DNA of 64,000 nucleotides from Albidovulum sp965368915 (GTDB lineage Bacteria > Pseudomonadota > Alphaproteobacteria > Rhodobacterales > Rhodobacteraceae). The stretch covers positions 1-64,000 of the forward strand of contig CBDUOT010000002.1 in assembly GCA_965368915.1 (NCBI GenBank). Reading direction: 5' to 3'. Made by a program: the position numbers and the translations under genes. Below, piece after piece: positions 44,482 to 53,179 of the stretch (position 1 is the stretch's first letter; the number at the start of each line of letters is the position of its first letter). The notes beneath the pieces are model-generated. The model searched no databases. It was not told the origin of the DNA and saw only the letters and a program-made list of their open reading frames with translations.

Positions 44482-45366
44482 ATGTCGCAGGTCAACCGCC
44501 CCATCGCCGCTGCGGTCTGGATGTCCGGCTCGATCGTTGGCTTCTCGGCGCTTGCCGTATCTGGGCGAGAGATCGGAAGCGCGCTCGATACGTTCGAGAT
44601 GATGCTCTATCGGTCGCTGATCGGGGTCGTCATCGTGCTTGTGGTCGCTTCGGCAACGGGACGGCGGCATGAGATCGGGACGCAGAATTTCGGACTTCAC
44701 GCGCTGCGCAACGTTATCCACTTCGCCGCGCAGAACCTCTGGCTTTATGCGCTGGCGCTCATCCCCCTCGCGCAGCTTTTCGCGGTGGAATTCTCGAACC
44801 CGCTCATCGTGGCGGTAACCGCGCCGTTCTTCCTATCCGAACGCCTCACGCGCACGAAGCTGATCGCGGTTGCGATCGGCTTCGCGGGGATCCTCGTAGT
44901 CGCCCAGCCCTTCGGGACGGGCGGGATCTCGGCGGGACTGATCGCCGCGCTTCTTTGCGCGATCGGGTTTGCCGGCACGTCGATCGTGACGAAACGCCTG
45001 ACACGGGTCGCGTCGATTACCTGCATTCTTTTCTGGCTGGCCACGATGCAGACGACATTCGGGCTGATCTGCGCGGCGGCGGACGGAGACATCGCGCTAC
45101 CCACGCTTGACGTGCTGCCTTGGGTCGTGGTGATGGGTATCTCGGGTCTCGTCGCACATTTCAGCCTAACGATGGCGCTTTCGCTCGCACCCGCATCGGT
45201 CGTGGCGCCCGTGGACTTCCTCCGCCTGCCCGTGATCGCGCTTGTTGGTATGGCCTTCTATGGCGAAGGGCTCGACCCTTGGGTTCTGGCTGGCGGCGCG
45301 GTGATTTTCCTGGCCAACTGGTACAATATCCGCACAGAGGCCAAGTACCGTAACGTCACAACCTGA
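44482..45366 (+). CDS. DMT-family (EamA) transporter
   Basis: A 294-residue membrane protein with ten predicted helices in two EamA repeats (for example IAAAVWMSGSIVGFSAL and LIAVAIGFAGILVVAQPF, and the second repeat from about 145). EamA proteins export metabolites. Being 48 bases after speB it may be coexpressed, and an amine-related substrate is possible but unproven. An in-frame GTG at 44458 would add 8 residues. Confidence 0.85.
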   Translation: MSQVNRPIAAAVWMSGSIVGFSALAVSGREIGSALDTFEMMLYRSLIGVVIVLVVASATGRRHEIGTQNFGLHALRNVIHFAAQNLWLYALALIPLAQLFAVEFSNPLIVAVTAPFFLSERLTRTKLIAVAIGFAGILVVAQPFGTGGISAGLIAALLCAIGFAGTSIVTKRLTRVASITCILFWLATMQTTFGLICAAADGDIALPTLDVLPWVVVMGISGLVAHFSLTMALSLAPASVVAPVDFLRLPVIALVGMAFYGEGLDPWVLAGGAVIFLANWYNIRTEAKYRNVTT

Positions 45367-45468
45367 GGGTAATGCGACCGAACGCCACGTCATTGATTGA
45401 CTGCACGTCAGCGTCAGACTTACGCTCGATCACCACAAATAATAAACACGTTAGGGATGAGGAAAAAA

Positions 45469-46575
45469 ATGGGACGTGTTCTAGTTTCGGCAGGCGCCCT
45501 TGCCTTGGGCGCAACGTCAGCTTTTGCGGGAGGAATCGAGCGGTCCACGCAATCGGTTGCTCCGCTCTTCGAAAGCGGCAATTACTTTGAGTTTTCGTTC
45601 GGCAGCTTCAGCCCGGACGTCAGCGGCGTCGGTGCAGGCCCCTTCGCCGGGACCAGCACGGGCGATGTGCTGAACACCTACAGCACCTACTCCTTCGCGT
45701 ACAAGCGCGCGCTGAAAGAGAACCTGGATCTCGCGCTGATCGTCGACCAGCCGGTCGGGGCGGATGTCGATTATGCGGGCGCCACTGCAGGCTACCCCTA
45801 CCAGGGTTCCAGCGCCGAAGTGAAATCGACCGCGGTTACGGCGCTTCTGCGCTACAAGATGCCCTCGAACGTCTCGGTTTACGGCGGTGTTCGCGCGCAG
45901 TCGGTCAAGGGCAACGTGACGCTGAATGTCCCCGCCATCGGGTTGAACAACTACAACCTGAATGCCGATCGGGACTACGGCTTCGGTTACGTGGTCGGTG
46001 TCGCATGGGAGAAGCCCGAGATCGCAGCCCGCGTCGCGCTGACCTACAACTCGGCGATCGACCATACTCTGGACACGTCGGAAACGGGTCTCGCTCCGAT
46101 TGCTCTGACTGGCGAACTCGACGTCGAGATTCCGCAGTCGGTCAACCTCGAATTCCAGACCGGTATCGCGGCGGACACGCTTCTGTTCGGCTCTATCCGC
46201 TGGGCAGATTGGACGGCTTTCGAGATCACCCCGCCGGCTCTCGATGCTGCGACAGGCGGCAACGGCACAATCGTGTCCTATTCGGATGACGTGATCACCT
46301 ACAACCTCGGGATCGGCCGCAAGTTCACCGACCAATGGTCCGGTGCGGTGATCCTCGGCTACGAAAAGACCGGCGGAACTCCGGTCGGCAACCTTGGACC
46401 GACCGATGGTTACAAGAGCATCGGCCTCGCCGCGACCTACACGATGGATAACGTGAAGATCACTGGCGGTGTGCGTTACGTCAAAATCGGCGACGCGACC
46501 ACCACAAGCGTCGGGTCCAACTTCTCGGACAACGACGGTATCGGCGGCGGCATTCGGATCGCCTACAACTTCTGA
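45469..46575 (+). CDS. FadL/OmpP1-type outer-membrane channel
   Basis: A 368-residue exported beta-barrel. A signal peptide MGRVLVSAGALALGATSAFAG is followed by many amphipathic strands (for example YSFAYKRALKENLDLALIVDQPVG, VSVYGGVRAQSV) ending in the outer-membrane signal GGGIRIAYNF. The pattern resembles the FadL/TodX fatty-acid and hydrocarbon transporters. The ATG at 45469 is preceded by GAGGA; an ATG 4 codons earlier lacks spacing. A hairpin follows the stop. Confidence 0.85.
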   Translation: MGRVLVSAGALALGATSAFAGGIERSTQSVAPLFESGNYFEFSFGSFSPDVSGVGAGPFAGTSTGDVLNTYSTYSFAYKRALKENLDLALIVDQPVGADVDYAGATAGYPYQGSSAEVKSTAVTALLRYKMPSNVSVYGGVRAQSVKGNVTLNVPAIGLNNYNLNADRDYGFGYVVGVAWEKPEIAARVALTYNSAIDHTLDTSETGLAPIALTGELDVEIPQSVNLEFQTGIAADTLLFGSIRWADWTAFEITPPALDAATGGNGTIVSYSDDVITYNLGIGRKFTDQWSGAVILGYEKTGGTPVGNLGPTDGYKSIGLAATYTMDNVKITGGVRYVKIGDATTTSVGSNFSDNDGIGGGIRIAYNF

Positions 46576-46603
46576 CGGGATCGTCGGTTGCAAAGACCTT
46601 TTC

Positions 46604-46627
46604 GGCCCCGCCTTGATTGGCGGGGCC
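46604..46627 (+). terminator. Terminator hairpin after FadL-like gene
   Basis: A 9-bp perfect stem GGCCCCGCC/GGCGGGGCC, loop TTGATT, 28 bases after the stop, followed by GTTCTCGTT (weakly T-rich). Confidence 0.7.
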
Positions 46628-46723
46628 GTTCTCGTTCCGGGTGGACGGATTGCGCAAAATCTGCGTGAACTTTCCGCCACTTCCCGCTAGGAGCACGGGA
46701 CGAAACGCAGGAAGACGGCGGCG

Positions 46724-47587
46724 ATGATCTACAAGACGGCAGAAGACTGGCGTGAGGCGAAGCGCAAACGCGTTCTCCTATTCGGTATGTCGGGGCTGGG
46801 TAAAACCCACGTCTCAACCCTTCTGCGCGCCTCTCGACAGTGGTTCCACTACTCGATCGACTACCGGATCGGCACCCGTTACATGGGTGAGCACATCGCC
46901 GACAACTTCAAACGCGAGGCGATGAGGGTTCCATTCCTGCGCGATCTTCTGATGACGGACTCCGTTCGCATCACCTCGAACATTACGTTCGACAATCTCG
47001 CGCCGCTGTCCGCCTATCTCGGCAAGCCGGGTGACCCCGCGAAGGGCGGGCTGCGCTTCGACGACTACATGACGCGTCAGGAACAGCACCGGCAGGCCGA
47101 GGTGGCCTCGCTGTTGGACACGGCCCACTTCATCGATCGGGCTTTCGACATCTACGGGTACGAGCATTTCGTCTGTGATTCCTCGGGCTCGATCTGCGAG
47201 GTGGTCAACCCCGACGATCCCGCGGACCCGGTTCTGACGGCCCTGTCGGATACCGTCCTGATGGTATGGATCCAGGGATCTGATGCTCATACCGAAGAGC
47301 TGATCCGCCGCGCCCGGGTTTCGCCTAAGCCGATGTACTATCAGCCGGATTTCCTTCACAGCTTGTGGGATGAATATCTTAAGGAAAACAAAGCGGAAGA
47401 AGGCGACGTTGAACCGAATTCATTCGCGCGCTGGGCCTTCGCCCGCGCACTCGCGCACCGTCAACCGCTCTATGCGTCGATGGCGCGGAACTGGGGCCTG
47501 ACCGTCACGGCCGATGACGTGGCGAAGGTCCGCAGTCCCGCGGATTTCGACGCCCTTATCGAAAGCGCACTTGCAGCACGCGGCTGA
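46724..47587 (+). CDS. Unknown P-loop ATPase beside metA
   Basis: A 287-residue protein with a Walker A GMSGLGKT (residues 21-28) directly after a basic start, then a conserved-looking ALSDTVLMVWIQGSD segment that may be a Walker B strand. No signal peptide or helix is visible. I do not recognise a named family, and the length and sequence suggest a kinase or small NTPase. It ends 32 bases before metA on the same strand, so methionine metabolism is a possible link. Confidence 0.72.
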   Translation: MIYKTAEDWREAKRKRVLLFGMSGLGKTHVSTLLRASRQWFHYSIDYRIGTRYMGEHIADNFKREAMRVPFLRDLLMTDSVRITSNITFDNLAPLSAYLGKPGDPAKGGLRFDDYMTRQEQHRQAEVASLLDTAHFIDRAFDIYGYEHFVCDSSGSICEVVNPDDPADPVLTALSDTVLMVWIQGSDAHTEELIRRARVSPKPMYYQPDFLHSLWDEYLKENKAEEGDVEPNSFARWAFARALAHRQPLYASMARNWGLTVTADDVAKVRSPADFDALIESALAARG

Positions 47588-47619
47588 GCGATTAGCTAGA
47601 AGCCCGGAAGGACGACCAA

Positions 47620-48537
47620 ATGCCCATCACCCTGCCCGAGAATCTGCCCGCTTTTGACGTTCTGTCGAAGGAAGGCGTCATGGTGATGTCTCCGGACCGG
47701 GCCGCACATCAGGACATCCGGCCGCTGCGCATCGGGCTTTTGAATCTGATGCCGAAAAAAATTCAGACCGAGAACCAGTTCGCCCGGCTGATCGGCGCGA
47801 CACCTTTGCAGATCGACTTCCAACTGATCCGGATGTCCTCGCACCAGGCGCGCAATACCGCAGCCGAGCATATGGAGGCGTTCTACCGCCCCTTCCAGGA
47901 GGTCAAGCACGAGAAGCTCGACGGTCTGGTCATCACCGGTGCGCCGATCGAGCATTTGGCCTTCGAGGATGTGACCTACTGGGACGAAATGTGCGAAGTC
48001 ATGGATTGGACCCAGACCAACGTTCATTCGACCTTCGGCGTCTGCTGGGGCGGGATGGCGATGATTCATCATTTCCATGGCGTGAAAAAGCACATGCTGG
48101 ATCACAAGGCGTTCGGATGCTTCCGGCACCAGAACCTTGCACCCGCTTCACCCTATCTGCGCGGGTTTTCGGATGACTTGCTGATCCCTGTAAGCCGCTG
48201 GACGGAAATGAAACAGGATGAGATTGACGCAGCACCGGGCCTGAAGACGCTCCTCGGTTCTGATGAGGCTGGTCCCTGTCTCGTCGAGGACAAGGGCCAC
48301 CGCGCGATCTACATCTTCAACCATTTCGAGTACGATAGCGGGACGCTGAAGGAAGAGTACGACCGCGACGTTGCCAACGGGACACCGATTAACGTGCCGA
48401 TGAACTACTATCCCGACGACGACCCGGCGCGCACGCCGCTCAATCGCTGGCGCAGCCATGCCCATCTGCTTTACGGCAACTGGATCAACGAGATCTACCA
48501 ATCGACACCGTTCGAGATCGATGCGATTGGCCGCTAG
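47620..48537 (+). CDS. metA: Homoserine O-acyltransferase MetA, predicted acetyl-CoA-using
   Basis: A 305-residue MetA/MetAA-family protein, the first committed step of methionine synthesis. The nucleophile C142 in FGVCWGGMA, the YIFNHFEYD catalytic histidine and glutamate, and the HSFD-like region fit. Residue 111 (GAPIE) is glutamate; enteric MetA has glycine and uses succinyl-CoA, while E111 is known to favour acetyl-CoA. So O-acetylhomoserine is the predicted product even though the fold is MetA. It overlaps the next gene by 17 bases. Confidence 0.93.
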   Translation: MPITLPENLPAFDVLSKEGVMVMSPDRAAHQDIRPLRIGLLNLMPKKIQTENQFARLIGATPLQIDFQLIRMSSHQARNTAAEHMEAFYRPFQEVKHEKLDGLVITGAPIEHLAFEDVTYWDEMCEVMDWTQTNVHSTFGVCWGGMAMIHHFHGVKKHMLDHKAFGCFRHQNLAPASPYLRGFSDDLLIPVSRWTEMKQDEIDAAPGLKTLLGSDEAGPCLVEDKGHRAIYIFNHFEYDSGTLKEEYDRDVANGTPINVPMNYYPDDDPARTPLNRWRSHAHLLYGNWINEIYQSTPFEIDAIGR

Positions 48538-49462
48538 TCTTCTCATCATCTTCGCCGCCGCCACCCTGACCCTATGGCGCGCGGCGGAACGGGAGGCGCG
48601 CGCTGAAGCCGCCTACCCTCCCGACGGTGACTTCGTGACGGTAGAGGGCGTGCGCATGCATGCTGTCGTGGCAGGCAACGGCCCTGACCTTGTGCTGATC
48701 CATGGCGCCTCCGGGTCGGTTCGCGACTTCACCTTCGCGCTGATGCCGAAACTTGCCGAGCGCTACCGCGTCATTGCGATTGACCGGCCCGGCCATGGCT
48801 GGTCGGACACCGCGCCCGGCACCGAAAGCCCGCAGGCGCAGGCCCGGCTGATCCGAGAGGCGGCGGCGAAATTCGGTGCGACCCAGCCCGTCGTCGTGGG
48901 CCACAGCTACGGCGGCGCCGTCGCGCTCGCCTGGGCCGTAGATGCACCGCGAACGCTGTCGGCGCTCGTGATGGTGTCTGCGCCGTCGCATCGATGGGAA
49001 ACACCGCTGCCTCTGCTCTATCGGATTACCGGACATCCGGTGCTGGGTCCCGTCACCCGACCGCTTCTTACCGCGTGGGTGCCCGAATCCTACGTTGAGA
49101 ATGCGTTACAGGGCGTGTTTGCCCCGCAGCGCCTGCCCGACGGCTATGCCGACCACTTCGGCGTTCGAATGTCGCTGAGGCGTGCCACTTTGCGCGCGAA
49201 TGCAAGGCAACGCTGGGTTTTGAAAGACGAACTGACCGACCTCAGCCGCCAATATCCCGGTATCGACATCCCGGTCGAGCAAGTGCATGGCGACGCGGAC
49301 ACGACCGTTTCGATCGCGATCCATGCGGAAAAGCTGGAACGTGACGTGCCGGGCGCCAACCTGAACCGTCTTCCCGGGATCGGCCACGCCCCGCATCAAG
49401 TGGCCACGGGCGCCGTTATTGAGGCTGTCGACCGCGCCGCAACCCGCGCCGGATTGCGTTGA
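48521..49462 (+). CDS. Alpha/beta hydrolase
   Basis: A 313-residue alpha/beta-fold protein with an N-terminal hydrophobic stretch (LAASLLIIFAAATLTLW), oxyanion LIHGASG, nucleophile GHSYGGA and a late GIGHAPH histidine. The start is inside the metA end (overlap of 17 bases), and it may be coupled to metA. The substrate is unknown; the N-terminal hydrophobic segment suggests membrane attachment or export. Confidence 0.85.
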   Translation: MRLAASLLIIFAAATLTLWRAAEREARAEAAYPPDGDFVTVEGVRMHAVVAGNGPDLVLIHGASGSVRDFTFALMPKLAERYRVIAIDRPGHGWSDTAPGTESPQAQARLIREAAAKFGATQPVVVGHSYGGAVALAWAVDAPRTLSALVMVSAPSHRWETPLPLLYRITGHPVLGPVTRPLLTAWVPESYVENALQGVFAPQRLPDGYADHFGVRMSLRRATLRANARQRWVLKDELTDLSRQYPGIDIPVEQVHGDADTTVSIAIHAEKLERDVPGANLNRLPGIGHAPHQVATGAVIEAVDRAATRAGLR

Positions 49463-49510
49463 CCCCGCCAATCGCCATACTTGACGAAAATACCTGCTAG
49501 GGAACCGCCC

Positions 49511-50413
49511 ATGTCGAAAAAGAAGAACGCGGACAAAAGCCTGCCCGACATTCCCTTTGTCGGAGAGATCACGCGTTTTCTTGAAAAGGAAGCGCCCAAG
49601 GATATCCGCGAGGCGATCATCGAAGGCGACAAGGACGACATCCTGTCAGGCACCTATCCCTACGACCGCGAGATGAAGCGCAAGGACTATGACGACCACA
49701 TGGATGCGCTTCAGGTCGAGCTTGTGAAAATGCTCCACGACCTGCGCGAAACGGGCAAGCGGCTCTGCGTCGTCTTCGAGGGGCGCGACGCCGCCGGCAA
49801 GGGCGGCACGATCGGGCGGATGCGGCAGAACCTCAACCCTCGGAACGCCTATGTCGTGGCACTTCCCAAGCCGACCGAGCGCGAAGCCACACAATGGTAT
49901 TTCCAGCGCTATATCGACTGGTTTCCGGCGGCGGGCGAGATCGCGCTGTTCGACCGCAGCTGGTACAATCGCGGCGTGGTCGAACATGTCTTCGGCTTTT
50001 GCACGCCCGAACAGCGGAAGCTGTTCTTCCGACAGCTTCCGGAATTTGAAGAGATGCTCGTGGACGAGGGCATTGTCCTTGTGAAGCTTTGGCTGAATGT
50101 CGGGCGCGCGGAACAGCTTCGGCGTTTCCTCAAGCGTGAGCGCGATCCCCTGAAGCAGTGGAAGCTGAGCTGGATCGACGTCGAGGGGCTGAAGAAATGG
50201 GACGCCTATACGGACGCGATCCGAGAGACTCTCAGTCTTAGCCACACCGAACATGCGCCCTGGACCGTCATCCGCTCGGACGACAAGGCGCGTGCGCGCA
50301 TTGCGGCGATCCAGACGGTTCTGAATGCGATCGACTATGCGGGCAAGTCCGACAAGGCGATCGGAAAGGTTGATCCGCTGATCTGTGGCGGTCCCGGGAT
50401 CCTTGATGCCTAA
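49511..50413 (+). CDS. ppk2: Polyphosphate kinase 2 family protein
   Basis: A 300-residue PPK2 with Walker A GRDAAGKGG (91-99), Walker B DRSWYNR near residue 155 and the lid region RFLKRERDPLKQWKLSWID. It transfers phosphate between polyphosphate and nucleotides; class I activity (phosphorylating NDPs) is likely from length and motif order. The ATG at 49511 follows AGGGAA. The TetR gene starts inside its last codons. Confidence 0.93.
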   Translation: MSKKKNADKSLPDIPFVGEITRFLEKEAPKDIREAIIEGDKDDILSGTYPYDREMKRKDYDDHMDALQVELVKMLHDLRETGKRLCVVFEGRDAAGKGGTIGRMRQNLNPRNAYVVALPKPTEREATQWYFQRYIDWFPAAGEIALFDRSWYNRGVVEHVFGFCTPEQRKLFFRQLPEFEEMLVDEGIVLVKLWLNVGRAEQLRRFLKRERDPLKQWKLSWIDVEGLKKWDAYTDAIRETLSLSHTEHAPWTVIRSDDKARARIAAIQTVLNAIDYAGKSDKAIGKVDPLICGGPGILDA

Positions 50414-51023
50414 ACAGGGATACCATCACGGCAACCTGCGCGAGGCGCTGATCGACGCGGCCTTAAAGCTGATCGAAAAGCAGGGTCCGCAGGGCTTCAC
50501 GCTGTCGGACGCAGCGAAATCGGCAGGCGTGACACCGGCCGCCGTCTATCGCCATTTCGCGGGCCGGGACGACATTATCGCAGAAATCGCGCGGCGCGGT
50601 TTCGAGATTTTCGCCGACCTGATGGACCACGCCTACAAGGATGGCCAGCCCTCGGCGCTCACTGCGTTCGAGGCGACGGGTCGCGCCTATCTGGCCTTCG
50701 CCCGCAAGTTTCCCGGCCACTACATGGCGATGTTCGAAAGCGGCATTTCCCTGAATTCGAACCCCGACCTCGCCCGCGCCTCGGAACGCGCACGGCTGGT
50801 CTTCTCGCGCGCAGCCGAAGCGCTGTCGCAGCACATCCCGGCAGACAAGCGCCCGCCCGCCTCGATGTTCTCGGCCCATATCTGGGCAATGAGCCACGGC
50901 GTCGTGGAGCTTTACACGCGCGGCGCCCCCGGTGCGCGGGCCCCCTTCCCGCCGGAGGAACTGCTCGAGTCGGGGATCGGCATCTACCTTCGCGGGCTGG
51001 GCCTCGTACCGCCCGACGAGTAA
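50406..51023 (+). CDS. TetR/AcrR-family regulator
   Basis: A 205-residue regulator with an N-terminal TetR HTH (FTLSDAAKSAGVTPAAVYRHFAGRDDIIAEI, about 33-63) and a helical ligand domain. It overlaps the ppk2 stop by 8 bases, so it is probably translated from the same mRNA; the ligand and operator are unknown. Confidence 0.9.
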   Translation: MPKQGYHHGNLREALIDAALKLIEKQGPQGFTLSDAAKSAGVTPAAVYRHFAGRDDIIAEIARRGFEIFADLMDHAYKDGQPSALTAFEATGRAYLAFARKFPGHYMAMFESGISLNSNPDLARASERARLVFSRAAEALSQHIPADKRPPASMFSAHIWAMSHGVVELYTRGAPGARAPFPPEELLESGIGIYLRGLGLVPPDE

Positions 51024-51106
51024 GGGGACCGCGTATCGACGTCCGGATTGTAACCGTGACAACGAAGCACTTGCCGAACCTCGCTGAGCCGGACTAGGCA
51101 GTCGGT

Positions 51107-52327
51107 ATGGAAGTTACTGCCCCCCTGCCCGATTACTCGAACCGCGCGCGCCGGAACGTCGCCGTCCTGATCCTCGCGCAGGCGATCCTCGGGGCGCAGA
51201 TGCCGATGATCTTCACGATCGGCGGGCTGGCGGGCCAGATGCTCGCGCCCAACCCGTGTCTCGCCACACTGCCGATCTCGATGATCGTGCTCGGCTCCAT
51301 GCTGACGGCCACGCCACTGTCGTCGATGATGGCGCGCTTCGGGCGCCGCGCAGGGTTCTGGATTGGGACCACCGGGGGGGCGCTGGGCGGCCTTGTCGGG
51401 GCGTTGGGGCTTTACTACGGGTCGTTCGTGATATTCCTGCTGGGGTCGCTGATGACCGGTATCTACATGTCCGCGCAGGGTTTTTACCGTTTCGCGGCCG
51501 CTGACACCGCGTCCGACGCTTTCCGGCCGAAGGCGATTTCCTGGGTCATGGCGGGCGGCCTCGCCTCGGCGATCATCGGTCCGCAGCTCGTCAAGGTGAC
51601 GGCCGATGCGCTGCCGGTCGCCTTCCTCGGCACCTACCTTGCCGTGATCGTGCTGAACACCGTGGGCGCGCTGTTGTTCCTGTTTCTGGACATACCCCGC
51701 CCGCCGCGCCCCTCTGAAGGCGAGAGTTCTGGCCGCAGCCGGGTGGAGATGTTGCGCGATCCGACGATCCTTGTCGCGATGATCTGCGCGATGGTCAGCT
51801 ACGCGCTGATGAACCTCGTGATGACCTCAACGCCGCTTGCCGTCGTCGGCTGCGGCTTCGACAAGGGCAACGCTGCCGACGTGGTCACAGCGCACGTGCT
51901 GGCAATGTTTATCCCGTCCTTCTTTACCGGGCACCTCATCGCACGCTACGGCGCGCCAAAGATCGTTGGAATCGGCCTGGTAATCCTTGCCGGAGCCGGG
52001 GCCGTGGCACTCTCGGGCGTCGCGCTCGAACAGTTCTTCCTGGCGCTCATCCTGCTCGGCATCGGTTGGAACTTCGGGTTCATCGGCGCGACAACGCTTC
52101 TCGCCTCGGCGCACGCTCCCGAGGAGCGTGGGCGCATTCAGGGCATCAACGACCTTGTCGTCTTCGGCGGCGTCACGGTCGCCTCGCTCGCCTCGGGCGG
52201 ACTGATGAACTGTTCGGGCACGAGCGTGATCGCAGGCTGGCAGGCGGTGAATATCGCGATGCTGCCGTTCCTCGTTCTTGCCGGCGGATCGCTGATCTGG
52301 CTCGTGATGCGGCCGCGTTCAGAGTGA
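51107..52327 (+). CDS. MFS transporter
   Basis: A 406-residue major facilitator protein with twelve hydrophobic segments and a central loop (LDIPRPPRPSEGESSGRSRVE). The motif RFGRRAGFWIGTTGG between helices 2 and 3 is the family signature. It lies 83 bases downstream of the TetR gene, and control by that regulator is a fair guess. The substrate is unknown. Confidence 0.88.
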   Translation: MEVTAPLPDYSNRARRNVAVLILAQAILGAQMPMIFTIGGLAGQMLAPNPCLATLPISMIVLGSMLTATPLSSMMARFGRRAGFWIGTTGGALGGLVGALGLYYGSFVIFLLGSLMTGIYMSAQGFYRFAAADTASDAFRPKAISWVMAGGLASAIIGPQLVKVTADALPVAFLGTYLAVIVLNTVGALLFLFLDIPRPPRPSEGESSGRSRVEMLRDPTILVAMICAMVSYALMNLVMTSTPLAVVGCGFDKGNAADVVTAHVLAMFIPSFFTGHLIARYGAPKIVGIGLVILAGAGAVALSGVALEQFFLALILLGIGWNFGFIGATTLLASAHAPEERGRIQGINDLVVFGGVTVASLASGGLMNCSGTSVIAGWQAVNIAMLPFLVLAGGSLIWLVMRPRSE

Positions 52328-52402
52328 TGCGATCGCTCAAGTGACGTCGCATTTAGCGCTACGTCCGTCACTGGGGCAGTTCGGCGATCAAGACCTGGCG
52401 GA

Positions 52403-53179
52403 TCAAATAGTGCCAGTGAAAGCGCGCCAGAGCAGACCGCCGCGCTTTGCAAAACCCGATGGCCCAAGCGTGCCGTCGGCCACCCTCGAAGGCACCCGCG
52501 CAGCGCGGGCGAGAACGCTTCTTGCCGAGTGACCCGGCCAGAGGGCGGGGAGCACGGAGCGCTGAAGTTTCCTCAGCTGCGGGCGCGCCGCATCGATCCT
52601 CGCCCTGCCCTCGTCCGCCAGCGCCGCAATCGCCGCGGGTCGCCCATCGACGAAGGGAATGCACCCGCGCGCCTCGAGTTCCGGAACCGCGCACAAAAAG
52701 CCGGCGAGCCCTGCCCCGTATGCAAAGTCCCGGACGGTACTTTCGGCGTCATCGGGCGCATCCAGACTGCGCGCGGCGGCCCACATCAGGTTGCCCGCCG
52801 TCGCATCGAGATAGGCGTCGAAGGCTGAGCGATCCTCGAACGCTTCGCGCCAGCAATCCCAGCGCCGTGCCTCGGCGATTTCGGTCAAAAGCGCGGCCAG
52901 CGCCGGATCGGCAGTCAGTCGCGGCGCGAGCGTCTCTGTCACCGCATGGCCCGGCCGGCCGACACCCGAGGCGAGTCCTTCGATCGTGTCGACCCACCAT
53001 TGCAGGCGCATTTCGCTGACCATCGGTTCGGCCGAAGCCCACGGTGCGCGCGCGATCTCAAGGTTCGCGGCGTAAATCGGCCAAAGCCTCACACGCGCGT
53101 CGGGCGGCGCGGCCATCGTCGCCGCGAAGCGGTCCGGGTCGCCTGTCTGGACCAGTTCGGCGCAAGCAGCGAGGCTCAC
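52403..53179 (-). CDS. Squalene/phytoene synthase family protein
   Basis: A 258-residue protein of the SQS_PSY family (PF00494). The region EIARAPWASAEPMVSEMRLQWWVDTIEGL matches the start of the NDUFAF6-like branch, which keeps the fold but lacks the two DxxxD prenyl-phosphate motifs of true synthases. So it is probably not a carotenoid or sterol enzyme. Its ATG overlaps the cimA stop by 4 bases, hence it is last in a cysS-cimA-this gene string. Confidence 0.8.
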   Translation of the reverse strand: MSLAACAELVQTGDPDRFAATMAAPPDARVRLWPIYAANLEIARAPWASAEPMVSEMRLQWWVDTIEGLASGVGRPGHAVTETLAPRLTADPALAALLTEIAEARRWDCWREAFEDRSAFDAYLDATAGNLMWAAARSLDAPDDAESTVRDFAYGAGLAGFLCAVPELEARGCIPFVDGRPAAIAALADEGRARIDAARPQLRKLQRSVLPALWPGHSARSVLARAARVPSRVADGTLGPSGFAKRGGLLWRAFTGTI

